The notes under the pieces are model-generated. The model searched no databases and had not been told where the DNA came from. It saw nothing but the letters and a program-made list of their open reading frames with translations. Below are positions 21,984 to 26,377 of a stretch of 26,377 bases of DNA, piece by piece. Location of the stretch: NCBI GenBank assembly GCA_945862035.1, contig CAMAXB010000006.1, forward strand, positions 1 to 26,377, given 5' to 3'. How positions within the stretch are numbered: position 1 is the first letter of the stretch; each line of letters begins with the position of its first letter. Position numbers and translations under genes: made by a program. This DNA is from Opitutus sp. GAS368. Its GTDB lineage: Bacteria; Verrucomicrobiota; Verrucomicrobiia; Opitutales; Opitutaceae.

Positions 21984-23273
21984 CTAGAGCACAATCTTGA
22001 TGCCCTTGCGCAAATAGGTCGGGACATCCAGATCCTGCCCCTCGAAGAGGTTACGGTCCGTCCGTTCAAAATAGCCGCGGCTCTCGGCCTCGCCGGCGAG
22101 CATCATCTCTTCCTGCACGGCGCGCGCCGAGGGTGCGGGCGCCCGGCTCGCCGGGGACGCAGCGCCCGTCGCCGCGAATACGCCCGAGGCCGCCGTCGGG
22201 ATCCGCGGTTCGACCGGCGCACCGGCGGCCTGAGGGACCCGAACCCGGGCCGGGGTCGTCGGTCGGCGCACCGGGAGGCGGCCTCCGACATCGCTGGTCC
22301 CGAGTACGCACACCTCGACCTTGCCCTGCATCTGCTCATCGATGACCGCGCCCATGATCACGTGGGAATCACGGCCAAACTGCTCGGTCACCGCGGACAT
22401 GATTTCATTGACCTTCGGCAGCGTCAGATCGGTTCCGCCAATCAAATTGACCAACACCCGGTCGGCCTTGCGGGAAAACTCCGGCGTCGCGAGCAGCGGA
22501 CAAAGTTTCAGGCTTTCGATGGCATCCGCCACGGCCGTTTCGCCTTCGCCACTGCCCAGACCAAACAGGGTCTTGCCACCCCGAGTGTGAAAGGCCTGCC
22601 GGAGGGTCGCGAAGTCCAGATTGATCAGGCCGGTGCGGAAGAGCATCGACCAGATCGACTTCACCCCGCGCCCGATCCACTCGTCGGCCCGCGCGAACGA
22701 ATCGAGGGCGGTTTCACCCTCCGTCGATTCCTGCAGCAGGATGTCGTTGGGCAGTGGAATCACCGCATCGCACGCCCGTCGAAGGGTCTGCAGACCTTCC
22801 TCCGCCTGCTTCGCCCGACGCCCGCCCTCGAAGCTGAAGGGGAGCGTCACGAAAGCGATCACGAGTGCCCCTGACTCGGCGGCGATCTCGGCGATGACCG
22901 GGGCCGCCCCGCTACCCGTGCCACCACCCATGCCGGCGACAAGGAACACGAGGTCGCAGTCCTTGACCACCGCCGCAATTTTCTCGCGGTCGACTTCGGC
23001 CGCCTGACGACCGATGTCGGGCTCGCCACCCGCGCCCAGCCCCCGCGTGATCGACGCGCCGAGCAGCACTTTGTCCTGCACGGGCGAGGCGGAGAGGGCC
23101 TGCAAGTCCGTGTTGAGCACCGCCATCTGCAGTCGCTCCAGATTCTCCATCTTGAGCCGGTCCACCGCGTTGGCCCCGGCGCCGCCAATGCCGATGACCT
23201 TGATCGCAATGCTGCGATCCGTCATCAGGTCCGTCGCGAGGGGCAGTTCGTTGGAATTTGACGTCACGTTCAT
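21984..23273 (-). CDS. ftsZ: Cell division protein FtsZ, divergent T7 loop
   Basis: A 429-residue tubulin-like GTPase forming the division ring. The GTP-binding domain has IGIGGAGANAVDRL at 27-40, NTDLQAL at 54-60 and the tubulin signature GGGTGSG at 116-122 (most FtsZ read GGGTGTG). The T7 loop reads NLDFATLRQAF: Asn218 and Asp220 are kept, but Thr223 replaces the second Asp (E. coli D212). A variable linker rich in Pro, Ala and Arg (about 325-390) leads to a C-terminal peptide, DLDVPTYLRKGIKIVL, the docking tail for FtsA and others. It starts 2 bp after the ftsA stop, with GGGGAA about 8 nt before ATG, so it is probably translated from the ftsQAZ mRNA. Confidence 0.95.
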   Translation of the reverse strand: MNVTSNSNELPLATDLMTDRSIAIKVIGIGGAGANAVDRLKMENLERLQMAVLNTDLQALSASPVQDKVLLGASITRGLGAGGEPDIGRQAAEVDREKIAAVVKDCDLVFLVAGMGGGTGSGAAPVIAEIAAESGALVIAFVTLPFSFEGGRRAKQAEEGLQTLRRACDAVIPLPNDILLQESTEGETALDSFARADEWIGRGVKSIWSMLFRTGLINLDFATLRQAFHTRGGKTLFGLGSGEGETAVADAIESLKLCPLLATPEFSRKADRVLVNLIGGTDLTLPKVNEIMSAVTEQFGRDSHVIMGAVIDEQMQGKVEVCVLGTSDVGGRLPVRRPTTPARVRVPQAAGAPVEPRIPTAASGVFAATGAASPASRAPAPSARAVQEEMMLAGEAESRGYFERTDRNLFEGQDLDVPTYLRKGIKIVL

Positions 23274-23275
23274 GA

Positions 23276-24487
23276 TCAGTTCCCCACGGCAAAAAGCTTC
23301 TTGATGAATCCGCCGGTGCCTGCGCGCTTGGCCGGCGCGGACTCCGCGCGCGACTGGGCTCCATAGTTAAGGAGGCCGGTGACGGTGGCAAAGGCAGGCT
23401 CGCGGAGCTTTTCGTCCACCGCTCCGGGCAACTCGCCGATGTGCACCGCCACACCGAAGACCTTGGCCGCAGCCTCGGTCAGGCCTGGCAGCCGGGAGGT
23501 GCCGCCGGTGAGAATCACCCCTGCGCCACAGCGCTCGGGGACGAAGGCGGCGCCAAGCTTCTTGCGCACAACCTCAAGTAATTCCCACGTGCGGGCCGAG
23601 GTGATCGTCTCGATGGTGTGCTTGGGGAACTGACGATCGCCAATCGCAAAGTCGCCGTTGAGCCAGACTTTTTCGGTCTTGTCCTTGGACAGCACCGTAC
23701 CGCGGCCAAAGCGGAGTTTAAGCTTCTCGGCCTGGCCCTCCGTGACCCGCAGGCCCAAGGCCAGATCATTGGTGAGGTGGCCGCCGCCAACTGGCACAAC
23801 GCCGGTCAGAAAGGCGCCGCCATCGCGGTAGAGCACAAAATCCGTAGTCCCCGCGCCAACATCGATGACCAAGGCTCCATTCTGCCGGTCCTGCGGCGAG
23901 GTCAGCACGGCTCCCGCCGCGAGGCTGGAAAGAATCAGGTCCCCCACGCGCACATTGAAGCCGCGGATGACGTGGATGTTGTCGGCGATCCGGTTTTCCT
24001 GGCCATGCACGGTCCAATAGCCGACGTCGAGCCGCTGCCCGACCAGGTGCTCCGGATTGGATCCCACCATGCGGCCATCGAGATAAAATGGCCGGCGGAT
24101 GTTGTGCACCACCATGCGGCCCTCCGGCAGCGCCTTCGACTTGGCCAAGCGGCAGACGGTGTCGATGTCGACCTGGCTGACCATGTTGTCGGCCGCACTG
24201 ACGCTGACCGAGGCCTCACTGTAGAAGCCCTCGAGGTGGGCTCCCGTCTGGGCAAGATAGACCTCCTCAATGCGGACCCCCGCGCTTTGCTCGGCGGACA
24301 TCAGCGCGCTGTGCGCCGCGTCGCTGGCCGCCTTGAAATCAGCGACGGCGCCCTTGATCACCCCGCGTGACTGGCACTCGCCGAAGCCGATGAGATTGAG
24401 GCTGCGCCCATTGACTACTTCGCCCACGAGCACGGCGACTTTGGAGGTGCCGATCTCTACGGCGCCGATGAAGCGGGACTTGGACAT
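23276..24487 (-). CDS. ftsA: Cell division protein FtsA
   Basis: A 403-residue actin-fold ATPase that tethers FtsZ to the membrane. The sequence shows the phosphate-1 region GAVEIGTSKVAVLVGEV at about 8-24, the SHS2-containing 1C region (VYLAQTGAHLEGFYSEASV), the phosphate-2 region VIDVGAGTTDFVLYRDG near 205, and the adenosine motif GVILTGGTSRLPGL near 330. It ends in an amphipathic GGFIKKLFAVGN, the usual membrane-targeting helix. The start at 24487 (MSKSRFIGAVEIG) is the family start and lies 4 bp after the ftsQ stop; no Shine-Dalgarno is visible, so translational coupling is likely. The frame's upstream extension overlaps ftsQ and is not coding. Confidence 0.95.
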   Translation of the reverse strand: MSKSRFIGAVEIGTSKVAVLVGEVVNGRSLNLIGFGECQSRGVIKGAVADFKAASDAAHSALMSAEQSAGVRIEEVYLAQTGAHLEGFYSEASVSVSAADNMVSQVDIDTVCRLAKSKALPEGRMVVHNIRRPFYLDGRMVGSNPEHLVGQRLDVGYWTVHGQENRIADNIHVIRGFNVRVGDLILSSLAAGAVLTSPQDRQNGALVIDVGAGTTDFVLYRDGGAFLTGVVPVGGGHLTNDLALGLRVTEGQAEKLKLRFGRGTVLSKDKTEKVWLNGDFAIGDRQFPKHTIETITSARTWELLEVVRKKLGAAFVPERCGAGVILTGGTSRLPGLTEAAAKVFGVAVHIGELPGAVDEKLREPAFATVTGLLNYGAQSRAESAPAKRAGTGGFIKKLFAVGN

Positions 24488-24491
24488 CTTG

Positions 24492-25457
24492 CTAGAGGGA
24501 AATGCGAGGAAGGGGGCGGAAATAGCTGGCAGGCGCGGGCGCGGGCGCACGCAGCGCTGGCCCCCCGAACGCAACCGGCACCTGCCGGCCGCCCACGGCG
24601 AGATTGATCCGGCTCGGCCGGCCGAGCGCCGGGTTGAGGGAGATCTGCTCGATCGTCGAGTCAAGCAGGGCCACCTGCGTGAAAAAATCATCCCGCGTGC
24701 CAAAGACCACCTCCGGCACGGCGTCTGACTGAACCAGGATCTCCCCGTCGGTCGAGAGTCGCGAGAGGTCGACCACCTTCCAGCTCCGGTAGAGACCGGG
24801 GGCGTTGGCCTGGGTCACGGCCAGCAGTTCCGCCAGCGTCTCCACCCCCACCAGCGGGGCCAAGCCGTCGCCAGCCCGCGCCAGCCGCACCCCGGCAAGC
24901 CAGGGCAGGGAGTCGATGAGTTCGGCGTTGTAGCCGGAACCCGCGTACACCGTTCCGTCCCGCGCGATCACCAGATCGCTCGGCTCAGCGCCCCCCAGGG
25001 CCGCACGAATGCGGACCACGGGCGTGCGCTCCTGCAGCGTTACCACCAGCGTCGACGGAAACTTGCGCACCAGCACCGCAGTGCGAACCTGCCCGCTCGA
25101 CACCAACCGCGCTTGGAGCGCCGAGAGATCGAGCTCCATCAGCGCGGCGTTGCGCGGGAGGGCCACGACACCCTTGACCCAGTCAAGGTCGAGCACGCCG
25201 TCCGTGCGCAACTCAATCGTCTTCACCGGTTCGCGATCGCTCGCCGCAGCGAGGGTCTGCGGGGCGGTTTCCCACGTCCGCCAGATTTCAATGCCGCCCC
25301 ACAAAGTGACCGCAGCCAGAAAGCACGTCGCAGCCAGCTTGCCCGTGGAGAAAACGAGGCGACGACGCCCTTCCGCCGACATCACGCGGGGCGCGACGCT
25401 CTGCGGGATGTCGCGCCAGCTGCGGGCGACCGGGGAAACTGAGTCGAATTTGCTCAT
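24492..25457 (-). CDS. ftsQ: Cell division protein FtsQ
   Basis: A 321-residue bitopic divisome protein. A basic cytoplasmic N-terminus (about 1-38) precedes a single membrane segment near 39-58 (LAATCFLAAVTLWGGIEIW). A POTRA domain follows at about 78-150 (VKTIELRTDGVLDLDWVKG, then FPSTLVVTLQERTPVVRI), and then the FtsQ beta domain with IARDGTVYAGS. The C-terminal tail is Pro/Ala-rich. Sequence conservation in FtsQ is low; position between ddl and ftsA and the TM-POTRA order carry the call. ATG at 25457 overlaps the ddl stop as ATGA, and the gene ends 4 bp before ftsA. Confidence 0.9.
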   Translation of the reverse strand: MSKFDSVSPVARSWRDIPQSVAPRVMSAEGRRRLVFSTGKLAATCFLAAVTLWGGIEIWRTWETAPQTLAAASDREPVKTIELRTDGVLDLDWVKGVVALPRNAALMELDLSALQARLVSSGQVRTAVLVRKFPSTLVVTLQERTPVVRIRAALGGAEPSDLVIARDGTVYAGSGYNAELIDSLPWLAGVRLARAGDGLAPLVGVETLAELLAVTQANAPGLYRSWKVVDLSRLSTDGEILVQSDAVPEVVFGTRDDFFTQVALLDSTIEQISLNPALGRPSRINLAVGGRQVPVAFGGPALRAPAPAPASYFRPLPRISL

Positions 25458-26377
25458 GGACGGATGCGGGCAGGCTGCGCCCCTTGAAAACGCGCGCACG
25501 CAGGCTCCACCATCTCCCTCACCAGCGCCGTAAAGTCCATCCCCGCGCAGCGCGCACTCATCGGCAGCAGACTGGTTTCTTTCATGCCGGGCAGCGTGTT
25601 GATTTCGAGCAAAAACGGTAAGTTTTGTGCAGAAACAATGAAGTCGATGCGCGCGTAGTCGCGGCATCCGCACGCCGCGAAGGCCGTCTCCGCCGCCGCC
25701 TGCACCGCCGCGGTGACGACCGGCTCGAAGGGTGCCGGCGCGAGGTACTCCGTCAGACCCTGAGTGTACTTGCTGGTGAAGTCATAGACCCCGGACTTGG
25801 GCCGGACTTCGACAATGCCCAGCGCCCGCCCCCCCAGGACGCCGATCGAGCACTCGCGGCCGCTCAAGCGCTCCTCCGCCAGCCACGAACCGTGCTGAAT
25901 CCCAGCCAACGCCGCCTCCAGCTCCGCCCGGGTGGCCGGCAGGCTCAGGCCGACGCTGCTGCCCTCCGCGTTGGGCTTGATCACCACGGATTCACCGACC
26001 GCCGCGATCACTTCGGCCGCCGTCGGCTTGCGCTGGGCGTCGAACACCAGTCCCCGGGCCACGCGAATGCCTCGGGCCGCGACCGCCTGCTTGGTGCGGG
26101 TCTTGTCCATCGTCAGGGCGCTGGCTTCCACTCCGCAGCCGGCATAGGCCACGCCCGCAGCGTCCAGCAGGCGCTGCATGCCACCGTCCTCGCCGAAGGT
26201 GCCATGAAGGGTCGAGTACACGACGTGGCGCGCCGGATCGAGACCAGCCGGCAGGGCCTGGGCACGCACCTCGAACAGCCGGGTCGGGAACGATCGGGCC
26301 AGCGCCTGGGCCGCTGCCCGGCCCGAGCCGAGTGAAACTTCGCGTTCAGCCGAGGTGCCACCACAGAGGACGGCGAT
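25454..26377 (-). CDS. ddl: D-alanine--D-alanine ligase, 5'-truncated by the window
   Basis: The last 307 residues of an ATP-grasp ligase that joins two D-Ala for the peptidoglycan stem peptide. The first visible residues, IAVLCGGTSAEREVSL, are the family N-terminal region, so only a few codons are missing beyond position 26377. Further marks are STLHGTFGEDG, VIKPNAEGSSVG (ATP lysine and Ser/Gly loop), SGRECSIGVLGG, YARIDFIV (metal-binding Asp), and the second metal/substrate block LLEINTLPGMKETSLLPMSA. An internal ATG at 26269 is not the start. The end overlaps ftsQ by ATGA, placing it at the head of the visible ddl-ftsQ-ftsA-ftsZ cluster. Confidence 0.93.
   Translation of the reverse strand: MAVLCGGTSAEREVSLGSGRAAAQALARSFPTRLFEVRAQALPAGLDPARHVVYSTLHGTFGEDGGMQRLLDAAGVAYAGCGVEASALTMDKTRTKQAVAARGIRVARGLVFDAQRKPTAAEVIAAVGESVVIKPNAEGSSVGLSLPATRAELEAALAGIQHGSWLAEERLSGRECSIGVLGGRALGIVEVRPKSGVYDFTSKYTQGLTEYLAPAPFEPVVTAAVQAAAETAFAACGCRDYARIDFIVSAQNLPFLLEINTLPGMKETSLLPMSARCAGMDFTALVREMVEPACARFQGAQPARIRP

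Noticed and set aside
21665..22000. Plus-strand 111-codon frame between obgE and ftsZ
   Set aside because: Arg/Pro/Ala/Ser-rich with no hydrophobic core, no Shine-Dalgarno, and its end runs into the antisense of the ftsZ C-terminus.

Overview
The window is high-GC, gene-dense bacterial chromosome, and almost everything in it is housekeeping or structural. The gene set suggests a member of the Verrucomicrobiota, probably near Opitutaceae. The pointers are a ddl-ftsQ-ftsA-ftsZ cluster with a divergent FtsZ, secreted FG-GAP and PhoX proteins, a stand-alone BioD-DRTGG protein beside a short Pta, a DUF4013 membrane protein, and spacers filled with short-period inverted repeats. The placement is an inference from gene content; no rRNA or tRNA gene lies in the window.

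Layout. 101-1324 (+) encodes a secreted FG-GAP/VCBS protein. It converges on a minus-strand run, read right to left: murJ (lipid II flippase), an SLC10-type transporter overlapping it by ATGA, an Old Yellow Enzyme, and a Tat-exported PhoX-like protein. Divergent from murJ are short pta and, after a 166-bp repeat element, a separate BioD-DRTGG protein that looks like the regulatory half of a long-form Pta. FmdB and a DUF4013 membrane protein (minus) follow, divergent from ispA (plus). Next come the glycolytic genes gap-pgk-tpiA and an upstream GH13 debranching-type enzyme, all minus. mnmA (plus) carries an in-frame repeat insertion. From 18442 to the end everything is minus: LysE-type exporter, TPR lipoprotein, a deleted and frameshifted gspE/pilB pseudogene, obgE with a Lys/Ala-repeat tail, a gene-poor gap of nearly 500 bp, then ftsZ, ftsA, ftsQ and ddl, the last cut by the window edge.

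How the genes fit together. The ddl-ftsQ-ftsA-ftsZ block and murJ serve peptidoglycan synthesis and division. GH13, gap, pgk and tpiA form a glycogen/starch-to-triose segment, and Pta with its companion belongs to acetyl-CoA/acetyl-phosphate metabolism. IspA supplies the prenyl diphosphate precursor of the undecaprenyl carrier.

What stands out. (1) At five places there are arrays of 7-bp units, usually as two inverted arms. They fall into three families of unrelated sequence that share the 7-bp period: CCAATGA-type, GTAGCGG-type and TGCGGAT-type. One sits in-frame inside mnmA, one supplies the pta stop codon, and one family fills both spacers of the gap-pgk-tpiA run. (2) FtsZ has Thr where the second T7-loop Asp (E. 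coli D212) is expected. (3) The pta split. (4) The gspE/pilB relic. (5) The repetitive ObgE tail. No CRISPR array, insertion sequence, prophage or defence system was seen.
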